Assembly (NCBI GenBank): GCA_021803655.1
Contig: JAJZLK010000027.1
Coordinates: forward strand, 1 to 50,646
Origin: Thermoplasmata archaeon
Lineage (GTDB): Archaea > Thermoplasmatota > Thermoplasmata > Thermoplasmatales > Thermoplasmataceae
Direction of reading: 5' to 3'
DNA length: 50,646 nucleotides
Shown here: in pieces, positions 1 through 9,053 of the stretch
Position numbering within the stretch: position 1 is the stretch's first letter
How the letters are laid out: each line of letters opens with the position of its first letter
The notes under the pieces: model-generated
What the model was told of the DNA's origin: nothing
Databases searched by the model: none
Seen by the model: only the letters and a program-made list of their open reading frames with translations
Made by a program: the position numbers and the translations under genes

Positions 1-107
1 CGGGTCACAACTGAGTGCCCCGTCCGCACTCTATGGTTTTTGCCAGAAATATCGCTCATTTGCCTGCACTCATTTCTGAGAAGCAGCAGAGCGGTTCGGG
101 CCGAACC

Positions 108-575
108 TTATTCCGACCTCTTGACTGGAGCAGTGTATGTTCCAGGAACAGTCTTGAAGGCTATGTTCATTCTGTTCCATGAATTGATTGCTGCAATTGC
201 CCCGGTCAGGTAGGCAATTTCTTCCTCGTTAAAATGCTCCCTGATTGCTGCGTACGCCTTATCATCCGGCTTCCTCTCCGAGATCAGCGTTATTATTTCC
301 GTCCACTCAAGTGCAGCCTTCTCCCTATCCGTGAACTGTGGACACTCTGGCCACGCACCAATTAGCGAGATCCTCAGGATGCTCTCCCCTTCAGCTAGCG
401 CATCTTTTGTGTGCATGTCAAGACACCAGCCGCAGCCATTGATCTGTGATGCGCGTATCTTCACAAGATTGAGGATCGTCCTGTCAAAGCCAAAATCATT
501 GATAGTCTTCTCCACCAGCTGGAAACTCCGCAGCAGTGCGGGTGCCGTTTCCTTGAACACAATTCGCGGTTCCAT
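108..575 (-). CDS. AhpD-like carboxymuconolactone decarboxylase family protein
   Basis: A 155-residue protein of the CMD/AhpD family, a small all-helical fold found in disulfide-dependent peroxidases and gamma-carboxymuconolactone decarboxylases. The diagnostic motif is visible at residues 46-55: NGCGWCLDMH, with the redox pair C48/C51 and H55 downstream, which fits the alkylhydroperoxidase-type active site rather than the decarboxylase. The length is normal for a single-domain member. It stands alone on the minus strand with no partner peroxiredoxin in view, so a role in peroxide or organic hydroperoxide reduction is inferred from the motif only. The start at 575 is the only reasonable one; an AT-rich stretch lies just upstream of it. 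Confidence 0.85.
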   Translation of the reverse strand: MEPRIVFKETAPALLRSFQLVEKTINDFGFDRTILNLVKIRASQINGCGWCLDMHTKDALAEGESILRISLIGAWPECPQFTDREKAALEWTEIITLISERKPDDKAYAAIREHFNEEEIAYLTGAIAAINSWNRMNIAFKTVPGTYTAPVKRSE

Positions 576-756
576 TATATCACCAATAAGACCTGATTTA
601 TTATCTTCTCTTTATCCTGCGATCAATTCAGGGTGCAGTCATGTTCTCGTGATGGAAGAATCCATGCGAATGGCTATAATTTATGGGCGAGGTCGTAAAC
701 TGCCACGCTAAGTGTCAGTCACCTCACCAGGACTAGATCAAAATGAAAATGGGTTA

Positions 757-1434
757 TTACAGGCTCGAAAACGGTACACCGTCGTCGTCTGTGGAATATT
801 CGGTCGGTACGTATTCCCGGATTCCTGTTGTTCTCCTCTCTGTCACCCTGACGCTGGGCTGGTTTCTTGTCTGCCTGAACGTCTCGATGTCCATCTTCCT
901 GTTGTAGCTGAGTCCCATCTGCTCTTCGGATGATTTGAGGTAGGAAATGCTCCCGCCAACGTAGCTGAATGCGAGAAGTGTAATGATTGAACTGGGCAAT
1001 ATTATTGCGAATGTCTTGACTAATCCGTAGGTGGTGTACATATCAGTGAGCAGATTTGAAGCTGCTGCAAGTTTTGACGACGAAAGGGCAAGAACTCCCT
1101 GGTTTAGATAGACCGCTCCCGCTGCAAGAGGACCGCTCTTGAATGGCAGAAGCGCGAAAGTGAAAAGCACCACAATTGCTACTGTTATGAGGGAAGCCTG
1201 GATCGCCTTATATGAATCCCCGGATCTTCTTCCAGATACGTATCCTGCAACTGCCGGGCCAAGGATTGGTATCCACCACAGCAAAAATGTCAGAAAAATG
1301 GAGTAGAAAAGGCCTTTCCGGTAAGAGTACAACCCGGCCAGCCTCTTTGATTCTTCCTCCTTCAGCCTGCTTACCCTCCTGTTTGTAACGATATCCCTGA
1401 AGGAATCTCTTCTTGACATTCTGTTACTCATCAT
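757..1434 (-). CDS. hypothetical membrane protein
   Basis: About 225 residues, family not recognised. The N-terminus is basic (MSRRDSFRDIVTNRR), followed by a hydrophobic block with a tryptophan-proline stretch (LLWWIPILGPAVAGYVSG), a second membrane segment (LITVAIVVLFTFALLPF) and a third near the C-terminal half (FAIILPSSIITLLAFSYVGG). The last 60 residues are hydrophilic, rich in R, T and D, and probably cytoplasmic. The double ATG at 1434 is preferred over a TTG at 1458 because a TATA-like TTTAAATA (minus strand, about 1462-1472) lies only 5-10 bases before 1458 but about 30 before 1434. Single gene, no operon partners. Confidence 0.65.
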   Translation of the reverse strand: MMSNRMSRRDSFRDIVTNRRVSRLKEEESKRLAGLYSYRKGLFYSIFLTFLLWWIPILGPAVAGYVSGRRSGDSYKAIQASLITVAIVVLFTFALLPFKSGPLAAGAVYLNQGVLALSSSKLAAASNLLTDMYTTYGLVKTFAIILPSSIITLLAFSYVGGSISYLKSSEEQMGLSYNRKMDIETFRQTRNQPSVRVTERRTTGIREYVPTEYSTDDDGVPFSSL

Positions 1435-1506
1435 TATTGTCAGACAATATATGGGCAAAGAGATATTTAAACTTATTCAGGAATTTACAGAAGTACTGGA
1501 AACACT

Positions 1507-2721
1507 TCAAGCTCCATACTTTTCAGCTCTGTCTGACACATTCATGAGATACTGCATCAGGTCCCCGCTCTGAATTCTCAAACTTCCTGAGACGCATGAT
1601 ACTTCGTCGAATCGTTCTGAGGGATCGATTCGGTTGCCTCCGGCATATATCAGTAATGGAACCGGATCTCCGGAATGATCGCCGTAGGTACAGGGGGTGC
1701 TGTGATCTCCGGTGACTGCCACCACTACCTCACCCTTCAGCCCAAGTAATTGCCTGAAGGCCTGATCAGCCTTCTCGATCACATCTCTCTTGAGTTCAGG
1801 ATTCCTGTCATGACCTGCTATGTCAGGTCCCTTCACATTAACAAGCACGAAGTCGTGGTCCCTGAGGGCAGAAATCGCGGTCCGGATCTTTGATTCATAA
1901 TCAGAATCAACCCTTCCTGTAACGCCTGGTGCCTTTATCACATCCATTCCGGCAAGGCTGCATATCCCGGCGATCATTGGAATCCCGACTACACATGCTC
2001 CCTTCATGCCATATTTCTGGTTAAAATCCTCAATTTCGGGTGCCTTTCCTGCCCCTCTTATGAGCAATTCATTGGCAGGTGGCTCCCCCTTTCCCGATCT
2101 CTTAACGTTGAAAGGGTGTTTATCCAGTATTTCCCTGACCTTCGAAAGATACCTGTTAAGCAGTTCTGCAGTCCTGCTTGCATTACTGTCCATAGGCTTC
2201 ACTTCACGCGGCGGAAGCCCCGTCTCATGGGGGTCAGAATCCGTCACCTTCTCAGACAGTCCGGGACCGTGCATGACAAGAGCGGCCCTGTGCTCAACAC
2301 CAGGTTTTACGGTGAACTGAACTCCGTCCAGGACCATTGAGATCGCGCTGCATATCTCTTCGGTGTTCTCTGAAAGTCTTCCGGCCCTCCGATCCTCGAT
2401 CTTCCCGTCTTTAGATCTGGACGCAAAATTTGCCCTGAATGCCACGTCCCCCTTCCTGACATCCATTCCAAGTCCCATGGCTTCAAATGGCCCTCGTCCT
2501 GTATAGACCTTCACTGTATCGTAACCTAGTATCGAGAGATGAGATGTATCCGAACCTGATCTGATTCCCTGCGAAACCGGGAACATGAGTCCCGTGATCC
2601 CGTCCCTTGCCATCGTGTTCAGGCCCGGGCGGAAGGCTGCCTGCAGAGGAGTTCTGTTGCCAAGTGACGCTATGGGACGGTCTCCGAGTCCATCCATTAC
2701 GATCAGGACTATCTTTTTCAT
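1507..2721 (-). CDS. apgM: archaeal 2,3-bisphosphoglycerate-independent phosphoglycerate mutase
   Basis: A 404-residue cofactor-independent phosphoglycerate mutase of the archaeal type (alkaline phosphatase superfamily, two metal ions), interconverting 3- and 2-phosphoglycerate in the lower glycolytic/gluconeogenic trunk. Family motifs are in order: [10 protein letters not shown] at the N-terminus (metal-binding Asp), [13 protein letters not shown] with the nucleophilic serine near residue 60, [20 protein letters not shown], and VTGDHSTPC...GDHSGDPVP near the C-terminus (metal ligands). The length is typical of aPGAM (about 400). The ATG at 2721 lies about 28 bases downstream of a TATA-like CATTTATGG, fitting a leaderless or nearly leaderless transcript. 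Divergent from the histidine phosphatase gene. Confidence 0.95.
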   Translation of the reverse strand: MKKIVLIVMDGLGDRPIASLGNRTPLQAAFRPGLNTMARDGITGLMFPVSQGIRSGSDTSHLSILGYDTVKVYTGRGPFEAMGLGMDVRKGDVAFRANFASRSKDGKIEDRRAGRLSENTEEICSAISMVLDGVQFTVKPGVEHRAALVMHGPGLSEKVTDSDPHETGLPPREVKPMDSNASRTAELLNRYLSKVREILDKHPFNVKRSGKGEPPANELLIRGAGKAPEIEDFNQKYGMKGACVVGIPMIAGICSLAGMDVIKAPGVTGRVDSDYESKIRTAISALRDHDFVLVNVKGPDIAGHDRNPELKRDVIEKADQAFRQLLGLKGEVVVAVTGDHSTPCTYGDHSGDPVPLLIYAGGNRIDPSERFDEVSCVSGSLRIQSGDLMQYLMNVSDRAEKYGA

Positions 2722-2783
2722 CTATTCATGATTGCTTGCCGTCCATAAATGATTTCCCGGAACATTTCAAATCAGAAATACAA

Positions 2784-3308
2784 ATGCGAGGTCTATCTAT
2801 GATCGTAGATTTCCTGAGGCACTCTTCCACGGATGGTAGTGGTCACCTCTCCCCGGACGGCCTTCTCCTTGCGGAGGAGACCGGAAGAAGGCTGGGCGGT
2901 TATCAGATGGTCTTTTCCAGCCCGCTTCCGAGGGCTGTCGAAACGGCAAAGGCGATGTCCGGCATGATACCGGAAGTCCTGTTTGAACTTGGGAATGTCG
3001 ACTTACTAGACTCACTTCTTGGCATGCATTCAATCCCTTCAATGGAGAGCCTCTCCCTTGTTTGCAGATCAAGTGGTGAGCTTGCTAGGCTTTCAGAAAC
3101 CCTTGAAAAAACAATCACAAGAATTGTCGGGAATCCTGAGAATAGGCAGAAGGCACTGATTGTGAGCCATCAGGGAATAATCCAGTTGTGCGTTGTCTCC
3201 GTTATGAGGGAAAAAAGTCTGTCAGGGATCCCGTATCATGCTGGCTTTTGCCGGGGCTTCAGATTGCACTATTCCAGCGGATTATTTTCCTCCCTGAAAA
3301 GAATTTAA
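2784..3308 (+). CDS. histidine phosphatase family protein
   Basis: About 170 residues of the histidine phosphatase (phosphoglycerate mutase-like) superfamily. The catalytic RH motif is present as DFLRHSS near the start, the SSPLPRAVETA motif follows, and the second catalytic histidine is in IVSHQG. RHS and SHQG replace the more common RHG and HGG, so the substrate is not obvious; possibilities include a sugar or nucleotide phosphate, or alpha-ribazole phosphate. The open frame extends upstream to 2607, but that part overlaps the divergent apgM gene and has no family similarity. The start is ATG 2784 or ATG 2799; the conserved beta strand (MIVDFLRH) begins at 2799. Confidence 0.8.
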   Translation: MRGLSMIVDFLRHSSTDGSGHLSPDGLLLAEETGRRLGGYQMVFSSPLPRAVETAKAMSGMIPEVLFELGNVDLLDSLLGMHSIPSMESLSLVCRSSGELARLSETLEKTITRIVGNPENRQKALIVSHQGIIQLCVVSVMREKSLSGIPYHAGFCRGFRLHYSSGLFSSLKRI

Positions 3309-3383
3309 TTCATGTATGATTTGAAATTATTTCCTGCGTCGTTAGAAAAAATAATATCCAGTCTGCGTCTCAATTAGAAGACT

Positions 3384-6008
3384 ATGATTCCGGTCGAAAC
3401 TGAGGACGAGAAATTCGAGGCGATAAAGCGCACCTGGAGCGAAATTTTCAAGAGATACGGTTATGAAGAGAGAATCAACAAACTTCAGGAACTCTACCCG
3501 GACATCAAGTCACTTTACGTGTCCTTCACCCACATTTCAGAGTTCAGCAATGAGTTTGCCAACGAACTTCTGATAGAACCGGAACTTTATCTGCACGCAG
3601 CGGAGTTCCTCATCAGCGAGGACATCCCTCCAGCGAGATTATCTGACAGCCGGCGTGTCAACGTTAGACTCGATAACGTTCCAGAGAAAGGTACCCTGGT
3701 CGACATTGCAAAGATCAGGTCCGATCACGTGGGCAAATTGATCACCGTTTCAGGAATCATAAGGAAGAACACGGAGGTTCTTCCAAGACTGCAGCAGGCA
3801 GTGTTTCAGTGCCTGACCGCAGGACACATAATAATCGCCCCGCAGGCACGAGGAAGGGTTGAAGAGCCCCAGATATGCGAGAGGTGCGCTGAGGATGGGA
3901 TCCAGAGAAGCAAGTTCAGGCTTCTGCCTAACGATTCTGAGTTCGTTGACGTTCAGAAGATTGAGATCCAGGAAAACCCGGAAACCATGTTGGGAGGGAC
4001 GCAGCCCCAGAGACTCACGGTCGTGATTGAGGATGACCGGACAGGAGAATTGTTCCCCGGTGACAGGATCACCATCACCGGCATACTGGTGGCGGAACAG
4101 AAAAGGGCCGGCAATGTTCCCCTGACAGAATTCCAGATTTACCTCTATGTCAACAATTTTAACAGGGAAACAAAAGAAGTGGGAAGCGCAGACATCTCGC
4201 TGGAAGAAGAGGCAGAGATCAAGAGACTCGCAAAATCGCATGATATCCTTGACATATTTGTGCAATCAATCGCCCCTACAATCTTTGGCTATGAAATGAT
4301 CAAGAAGGCCCTTGCCCTCCAGATGTTCGGCGGCGTCAGGAAAACCATGAAGGACGGCACTGTTATCAGGGGAGATATACACATCCTTCTCGTTGGAGAC
4401 CCGGGTACCGCAAAGTCTCAGCTCCTGAGGTACATGACTGAAATTTCCCCCAGAGGCGTGATGGCCCTGGGCAAGGGTTCCAGTGCTGCCGGACTTACCG
4501 CTGCCGCCGTCAGGGATGAATTCGGAGAAGGAAGGTGGACACTTGAGGCGGGAGTCCTTGTGCTCGCAAACAAGGGTCTTGCCTCCATTGATGAACTTGA
4601 CAAGATGTCGAAGGAAGACTCATCGGCAATGCACGAGGCCATGGAACAGCAGAGTTTCCATTTCGACTCGAGTATCCTGACCGCGAATGGCGAGAAAAGA
4701 ATCGGGGAGTTGGTAGAGAACATATTCTCCAGGAACCCCGACCGGGTGGAGAAGGGAAAGGACTGTGAATACATAACGCTGAAAGCTGGAGAACTGTCAG
4801 TAGTTACTTCCGATTTCACTGGAATATTCGAGGCTGATGCCGACCAGGTGAGCAGACACACCGCACCAGATTTTCTCCTGAGAATCGGGACTGAAGGAGG
4901 ACATTCCGTGATCGTTACTCCGGAACATCCCTTTTTCGTTTCCGGGGACGTTATTATGGAAAGGCCGGCGGCACAGTTGAAACCGGGAGACGTTCTCCTG
5001 GTCGAAGCAGAAGTTCCATATGACGGTGCGAATGGTAACTCTACGGTTTCCACCTTAGTGAAATGCAGGATAGACTCAATAGTTCCAGTTCCATGCTTTG
5101 ATCAATACGTTTACGACGTCTCAGTGCGGCCAACAAAGAAGCTGTTTGTGAATGGCGTACTATGCCACAATTCCATTACAATTTCTAAGGCCGGAATAAT
5201 GGCAACTCTCCGCAGCCAGTGCTCCATTCTTGCAGCCGCTAATCCAGTTATGGGTCGTTACGATCCCGATCAGGATCTCTCTTCCCAGATAACCCTGTCA
5301 CCACCTCTCCTGTCAAGGTTTGATGTAATATTCAAGGTTCAGGATAAGCCCAGCGTGGAAAGGGATACAAACCTTGCAGAGCACGTTCTTGAAGCCCACC
5401 TGATGGGAGAGACCTACAAGGCGTTTGAAAAGTCTGAGTCTCCTGCGTCCCAGATTCCGGGGGAGTTGAAGTATGTTCCACGGATTCCACGGGAACTGGT
5501 ACGGAAGTACGTCAGCTACGCCAGGGAGAATATCGTACCCATGCTTTCTCATGAAGCAACAGACGTGATCAGGGATTACTATGTGCAGGTGAGAAACAAG
5601 TCAAAGGATTCAGTCCAGATAACCCCAAGGCAGCTGGAGTCAATCATAAGGCTTTCAGAAGCGGCTGCAAAGATGAGATTCTCTCCCACGGTGACCTATG
5701 CAGATGCGATACTGGCAAAAGGAATCTTCGAGTACTTCCTCTCGGATGTTGCTACGCATGAGGGTAAGATTGACTTCGACGTGATAAATACCGGAATATC
5801 AAAGAGCCAGAGGGGCGAGATGTACTCGGTAATAGATGTGATCAGGGAGCTGTCAGGGAAGTCTGGTGAAGCCGATGTCAGCGAAGTTGTGAACAGATGC
5901 ATGGCCATGGGAATGTCGGAGACAAAGGCCAAGGAGCTTATCTCAAAACTGAGTACAAACGGCCAGATTTACGAGCCAACCAAAGGAAAGGTGAAGGCTC
6001 TAGGATGA
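3384..6008 (+). CDS. mcm: replicative DNA helicase MCM, containing an in-frame mini-intein
   Basis: An 874-residue precursor; removing the 173-residue intein leaves about 701 residues, normal for an archaeal MCM, the ring helicase that unwinds DNA ahead of the replisome. The N-terminal domain carries the zinc site (C143, H148, C165, C168) and DNA-binding OB fold. The AAA+ domain shows Walker A GDPGTAKSQ (338-346), Walker B ASIDELDKM (400-408), and the arginine finger LLSRFD (642-647). A winged helix ends the protein. The host is split exactly after EAMEQQ (418-423) and resumes as SITISKAGIM. A TATA-like AAAAATAATATCC lies about 28 bases before ATG 3384. The 3' end overlaps the DUF424 start (ATGA). 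Confidence 0.97.
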   Translation: MIPVETEDEKFEAIKRTWSEIFKRYGYEERINKLQELYPDIKSLYVSFTHISEFSNEFANELLIEPELYLHAAEFLISEDIPPARLSDSRRVNVRLDNVPEKGTLVDIAKIRSDHVGKLITVSGIIRKNTEVLPRLQQAVFQCLTAGHIIIAPQARGRVEEPQICERCAEDGIQRSKFRLLPNDSEFVDVQKIEIQENPETMLGGTQPQRLTVVIEDDRTGELFPGDRITITGILVAEQKRAGNVPLTEFQIYLYVNNFNRETKEVGSADISLEEEAEIKRLAKSHDILDIFVQSIAPTIFGYEMIKKALALQMFGGVRKTMKDGTVIRGDIHILLVGDPGTAKSQLLRYMTEISPRGVMALGKGSSAAGLTAAAVRDEFGEGRWTLEAGVLVLANKGLASIDELDKMSKEDSSAMHEAMEQQSFHFDSSILTANGEKRIGELVENIFSRNPDRVEKGKDCEYITLKAGELSVVTSDFTGIFEADADQVSRHTAPDFLLRIGTEGGHSVIVTPEHPFFVSGDVIMERPAAQLKPGDVLLVEAEVPYDGANGNSTVSTLVKCRIDSIVPVPCFDQYVYDVSVRPTKKLFVNGVLCHNSITISKAGIMATLRSQCSILAAANPVMGRYDPDQDLSSQITLSPPLLSRFDVIFKVQDKPSVERDTNLAEHVLEAHLMGETYKAFEKSESPASQIPGELKYVPRIPRELVRKYVSYARENIVPMLSHEATDVIRDYYVQVRNKSKDSVQITPRQLESIIRLSEAAAKMRFSPTVTYADAILAKGIFEYFLSDVATHEGKIDFDVINTGISKSQRGEMYSVIDVIRELSGKSGEADVSEVVNRCMAMGMSETKAKELISKLSTNGQIYEPTKGKVKALG
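4653..5171 (+). other. mini-intein in MCM (residues 424-596)
   Basis: A 173-residue in-frame protein insert with splicing motifs but no endonuclease domain. It begins with Ser1 (SFHFDSSIL, block A), has the block B TxxH motif as TPEH (T512-H515) after GGHSVIV, a block F around YVYDVSV, and ends in block G as VNGVLCHN, with penultimate His595, terminal Asn596 and Ser597 as the +1 nucleophile. The flanking extein reads MEQQ/SITISKAG when joined, matching the conserved MCM sequence without gaps. The site lies just after the Walker B region, where other archaeal MCM (CDC21) inteins are known. At this size there is no room for a LAGLIDADG homing domain, so it is probably fixed or has lost mobility. 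Confidence 0.93.
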
Positions 6009-6307
6009 CAATTGTGATGAAGATGCACTCCATAAGAGGAGAAATTGTGCTATCCGCAGCTGATCATGACCTGGTTGGCAGGGAGATCAGGGACGGAAAA
6101 CTCCACCTGAAGGTTGCCAGGGAATTTTACGGTGACGTGAGCGTTTCAAGAGAGACTTACGTATCTTCCCTGAAGATGTGCACTATTGCCAACCTGGTTG
6201 GAAGGGAGACGGTGGGCATTGCTATTGAGGAGGAAATCATCGATCCTGAGAACGTTATTGAGATTGGCGGAGTTCCCCACGCGCAATATGCGAGCCTGAA
6301 CTTATGA
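6005..6307 (+). CDS. DUF424 family protein
   Basis: A 100-residue archaeal protein of the DUF424 family, whose biochemical role is not known to me. The conserved features are the start (MKMHSIRGEIVLSAADHDLVG), the KMCTIANLVGRETV segment and the C-terminal NVIEIGGVPHAQY. ATG 6005 overlaps the mcm stop (ATGA), and its own stop overlaps the start of the methyltransferase gene by four bases, so translation of the three genes is probably coupled. A longer upstream frame exists but lies inside mcm. Its place between a replication helicase and a quinone-type methyltransferase gives no clear functional hint. Confidence 0.85.
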   Translation: MTIVMKMHSIRGEIVLSAADHDLVGREIRDGKLHLKVAREFYGDVSVSRETYVSSLKMCTIANLVGRETVGIAIEEEIIDPENVIEIGGVPHAQYASLNL

Positions 6308-6972
6308 CCAATGTCAAGGATGTGTTCGAGAGCATATCCGGCAAGTATGATCTTCTTGATTCATTCATAAGCTTGGGAATGGATCAGTTTTGGAGGAAGA
6401 GGGCAGTCAACCTTCTGGAGGGACAGGACTTCAGCGTGATCCTGGACAATGGATCCGGGACAGGTAGACTTGCCAGCGAAATCCAGAGGGCTTTTCCGTC
6501 ATCGAAATTCCTTGTACTTGATCTTACGGAGTCCATGCTTGCCAGAAACTCTGTAAGGGACGCACGGAGAATAGTGGCATCAGCAGACCGGGTTCCTCTC
6601 CCGGACGCGAGCGTGGACCTGATCACTGCGGCGTTCCTGACAAGAAACGTTCCTGACCTCAATGCCTATCTCAGGGAGGCTCACAGACTTCTCCGACCTG
6701 GAGGAACGCTGCTAAACCTAGACATTTTCATGCCTTCTAACTGGTTTTCTCCACTCTTCGCCTGCTATTTCTTCAGGCTTGTTCCTTTCTTTGGCGACCT
6801 CGTTACCGGTTCCCGTTCCTACAGCTATCTGGCATCTTCCGTCAGGAGATTTGTCAGCCCGGGACAGTTCTCAGAAATGCTCTCAGGAGCAGGGTTTTCT
6901 GGGATACACAGTGAACCCCACGCCATGGGGAGCGTCTGGATACATGTGGGAAATAAACATTCAGATGCATAG
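6304..6972 (+). CDS. UbiE/MenG-like SAM-dependent methyltransferase
   Basis: A 222-residue class I methyltransferase resembling UbiE/MenG, the C-methyltransferase of ubiquinone/menaquinone synthesis. The N-terminal signature FESISGKYDLLDSFISLGMD followed by FWRKRAV is typical of that family. The SAM-binding motif I is VILDNGSGTGRLA (about 45-57), the acidic end of strand 2 is LDLTESML, and motif IV is VDLITAAFLTRNVPDL. The C-terminal region with PGQFSEMLSGAGF also fits. A role in menaquinone or thermoplasmaquinone methylation is inferred; no other quinone genes are adjacent. It overlaps DUF424 by four bases (ATGA), the last gene of the mcm cluster before the trp promoter. Confidence 0.82.
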   Translation: MTNVKDVFESISGKYDLLDSFISLGMDQFWRKRAVNLLEGQDFSVILDNGSGTGRLASEIQRAFPSSKFLVLDLTESMLARNSVRDARRIVASADRVPLPDASVDLITAAFLTRNVPDLNAYLREAHRLLRPGGTLLNLDIFMPSNWFSPLFACYFFRLVPFFGDLVTGSRSYSYLASSVRRFVSPGQFSEMLSGAGFSGIHSEPHAMGSVWIHVGNKHSDA

Positions 6973-6987
6973 ATAATATACCGTAAT

Positions 6988-6996
6988 GTATAAATA
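6988..6996 (+). promoter_or_regulatory. TATA box of the trp operon
   Basis: The sequence GTATAAATA lies in an AT-rich break between the methyltransferase and trp genes. Its centre is about 28 bases before ATG 7020, which is the archaeal spacing for a leaderless transcript starting at that codon. It lies only some 7 bases before the upstream ATG 6999, which would therefore be untranscribed. This is the only clear promoter before the eight-gene trp cluster. Confidence 0.65.
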
Positions 6997-7019
6997 ATAT
7001 GCATTGCTCACCAGAATAC

Positions 7020-8273
7020 ATGCTTCACAGCCAGTCAGCTGAAATTATTCCTTCCAGATGGTACAATGTTGTTCCGGATCTTCCGGAACCGCTTCCGCCA
7101 CCGCGAAGCGGAAGTGAGGAAAAGTCCTCGATCGAACTCCTGAATTCCATAATCCCTGCGGAAATGCTCAGGCAGGAATTCACCTTCAACCGCTACGAGA
7201 GAATCCCTGATGAGATCAGGGAACAGTACCTGCAGGTTGGAAGACCAACGCCCCTGGTCAGGGCAGTCAATCTTGAGAGAGTTTTGGGTTTCAGCGGGAA
7301 GATATTCTACAAATTTGAGGGGGCAACCGTCACCGGATCCCACAAGATCAACACTGCGCTTCCGCAGGCATTTTATGCTGCACAGGAAGGCGTTCCGGAG
7401 ATAGTTACCGAGACCGGTGCTGGCCAGTGGGGAACTGCAACCTCAATGGCTGGCGCAATAAACGGCCTTCGCACAACGGTGTTCATGGTAAAGGTGTCAT
7501 ACAACCAGAAACCAGGGAGAAAAACCGTAATGGGGCTTTATGACGGAACGGTGATAGCAAGTCCTTCCGATAAGACTGACTTCGGCCGCAGGGTACTCCG
7601 GGAGAAACCTGATCATCCGGGGTCCCTGGGAATTGCCATAAGCGAGGCCGTTGAATACGCCATTTCCAACGGGTACAGGTATATGCTGGGAAGCGTAATG
7701 AACTCCGTACTCACACACCAGAGCGTAATAGGGCAGGAGACCATTGCACAGCTTGAGATGCTTGGAGAAACACCGGATGCACTCATTGGATGTGTTGGTG
7801 GCGGAAGCAACTTTGGCGGATTCGTATTTCCGTTTATTCCCGGCAACCGGGAAACAGAGATGATAGCTTCCACCGCTCTGGAAGTCCCCAAATTCTCGAA
7901 GGGAGAATACAGGTATGATTTCATTGACAGTGCAGGCATTCTTCCAATGCTGCGCATGTTCAGCCTCGGTTCCGATTTTGTTCCTGGCAAGATATACGCA
8001 GGAGGGCTGAGATATCACGGTTCTGCACCATCCCTCTCGATCCTGATCAGGAATGGCAGGATAAAGACGGATGAGGTGGGGGAGGAGGAGGTTATCACGG
8101 CGTTGAAACTGTTTGCACGAACCCAGGGAGTGGTTGCGGCACCCGAATCCGGACATGCAATTGCAAGTGCATTGAGGTATGTCAGAAACCCGGATAATGC
8201 CGGAAAGACCGTTGTGATAAATGTGAGTGGACATGGATACCTTGATCTTGGGATATTTGGTGAGAAAAAGTGA
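7020..8273 (+). CDS. trpB2: tryptophan synthase beta subunit, TrpB2 type
   Basis: About 417 residues from ATG 7020. A PLP enzyme condensing indole and serine to tryptophan. The PLP lysine is in GSHKIN (K109 from this start), and the phosphate loop is GCVGGGSNFGG. The long N-terminus (SRWYNVVPDLPEPLPPP) and overall length of more than 410 mark the TrpB2 class rather than the roughly 390-residue TrpB1 class. An in-frame ATG at 6999 exists, but it sits only about 7 bases after the TATA box, so 7020 is preferred. First gene of the operon; its stop overlaps the GTG start of trpA by four bases. Pairing of a TrpB2 with trpA in one operon is also known in Sulfolobus. Confidence 0.95.
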   Translation: MLHSQSAEIIPSRWYNVVPDLPEPLPPPRSGSEEKSSIELLNSIIPAEMLRQEFTFNRYERIPDEIREQYLQVGRPTPLVRAVNLERVLGFSGKIFYKFEGATVTGSHKINTALPQAFYAAQEGVPEIVTETGAGQWGTATSMAGAINGLRTTVFMVKVSYNQKPGRKTVMGLYDGTVIASPSDKTDFGRRVLREKPDHPGSLGIAISEAVEYAISNGYRYMLGSVMNSVLTHQSVIGQETIAQLEMLGETPDALIGCVGGGSNFGGFVFPFIPGNRETEMIASTALEVPKFSKGEYRYDFIDSAGILPMLRMFSLGSDFVPGKIYAGGLRYHGSAPSLSILIRNGRIKTDEVGEEEVITALKLFARTQGVVAAPESGHAIASALRYVRNPDNAGKTVVINVSGHGYLDLGIFGEKK

Positions 8274-8998
8274 AGATCATTCTCTACTTCACCATGGGAT
8301 ATCCTGACAGGGCGACCCTGTCAAGATTCATAGCCTCTATCCCGGAAGATACCGTACAGTACATCGAGCTTGGTTTTCCTTCGCCGGACCCGAAATATGA
8401 TGGTCCGGAGATCAGGAAGACACATGCAGCGGCTAGTTTCGATGCTGAAGATCTTGAAGAGATCGCAGGAGTAGCGCGGGATTCGGCTGAGAAGGTGTAC
8501 GCCCTGAGATATGTATCCGATTTCATTCAGGAACCTTCATTCACGGACACCGTGAGGAATGCAGGATTCTCTGGCATCATAGCCCCTGATCTCCTGACGG
8601 ACTATTTCCAGGAACGGATAGAGATAGTGACTGGAATCGAGCGATCGGGGCTGGAGTTCATACCGTTCATCAATCCGTCGACCCCCGATCCGGTTATCAG
8701 TGAGGTGTTGCGGACTGCAGGATCGTGGATTTACTACGGACTCCTTCCGAGCACCGGCATAATGGTCCCCTACGATGTTAATGCGATAACAGAGCGCATC
8801 CACGGAATGAATTCGGGCAGGAAGGTGGTAGTGGGATTCGGAATCAGGTCCCTGGAGGACGCCAGGAAGATATCATCCACTGGCGCGTATGGGGTCGCAA
8901 TCGGAACCATGCTCATCAGGTACCTTGAACGTGGCGATGTGGAAGCGTTTTCATCCCTGATAACCAGGTTCTCGGAGGTGGCAGAAGACGTTCAGTGA
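8270..8998 (+). CDS. trpA: tryptophan synthase alpha subunit
   Basis: A 242-residue TIM barrel that cleaves indole-3-glycerol phosphate to indole and glyceraldehyde 3-phosphate. The catalytic acids are visible: E33 in YIELGFPSPDP and D44 in KYDGPEI. The phosphate-binding end is VVVGFGIRS...GAYGVAIGT. It is slightly shorter than bacterial TrpA (about 265) and near the archaeal size. It starts with GTG at 8270, overlapping the trpB2 stop. Its stop (TGA, 8996-8998) falls inside a stretch whose +1 frame looks like the N-terminus of TrpD (see that entry). Confidence 0.95.
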   Translation: MKIILYFTMGYPDRATLSRFIASIPEDTVQYIELGFPSPDPKYDGPEIRKTHAAASFDAEDLEEIAGVARDSAEKVYALRYVSDFIQEPSFTDTVRNAGFSGIIAPDLLTDYFQERIEIVTGIERSGLEFIPFINPSTPDPVISEVLRTAGSWIYYGLLPSTGIMVPYDVNAITERIHGMNSGRKVVVGFGIRSLEDARKISSTGAYGVAIGTMLIRYLERGDVEAFSSLITRFSEVAEDVQ

Positions 8999-9053
8999 TC
9001 TTGAATCCATCATAACAGGGAATTCCTTATCCCTGGACTCGGCAGCGAGGCTC

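Noticed and set aside
1-107. A possible gene start on the minus strand at 59 (MSDISGKNHRV...) running off the left edge
   Set aside because: Only 19 codons are visible, with no ribosome binding site, promoter or family motif.
2607-2783. N-terminal extension of the histidine phosphatase frame
   Set aside because: It overlaps apgM on the other strand and has no similarity to the family, which starts at the MIVDFLRH strand.
6999-7019. Upstream ATG for trpB2
   Set aside because: Lies only a few bases after the TATA box, so it would not be on the transcript.
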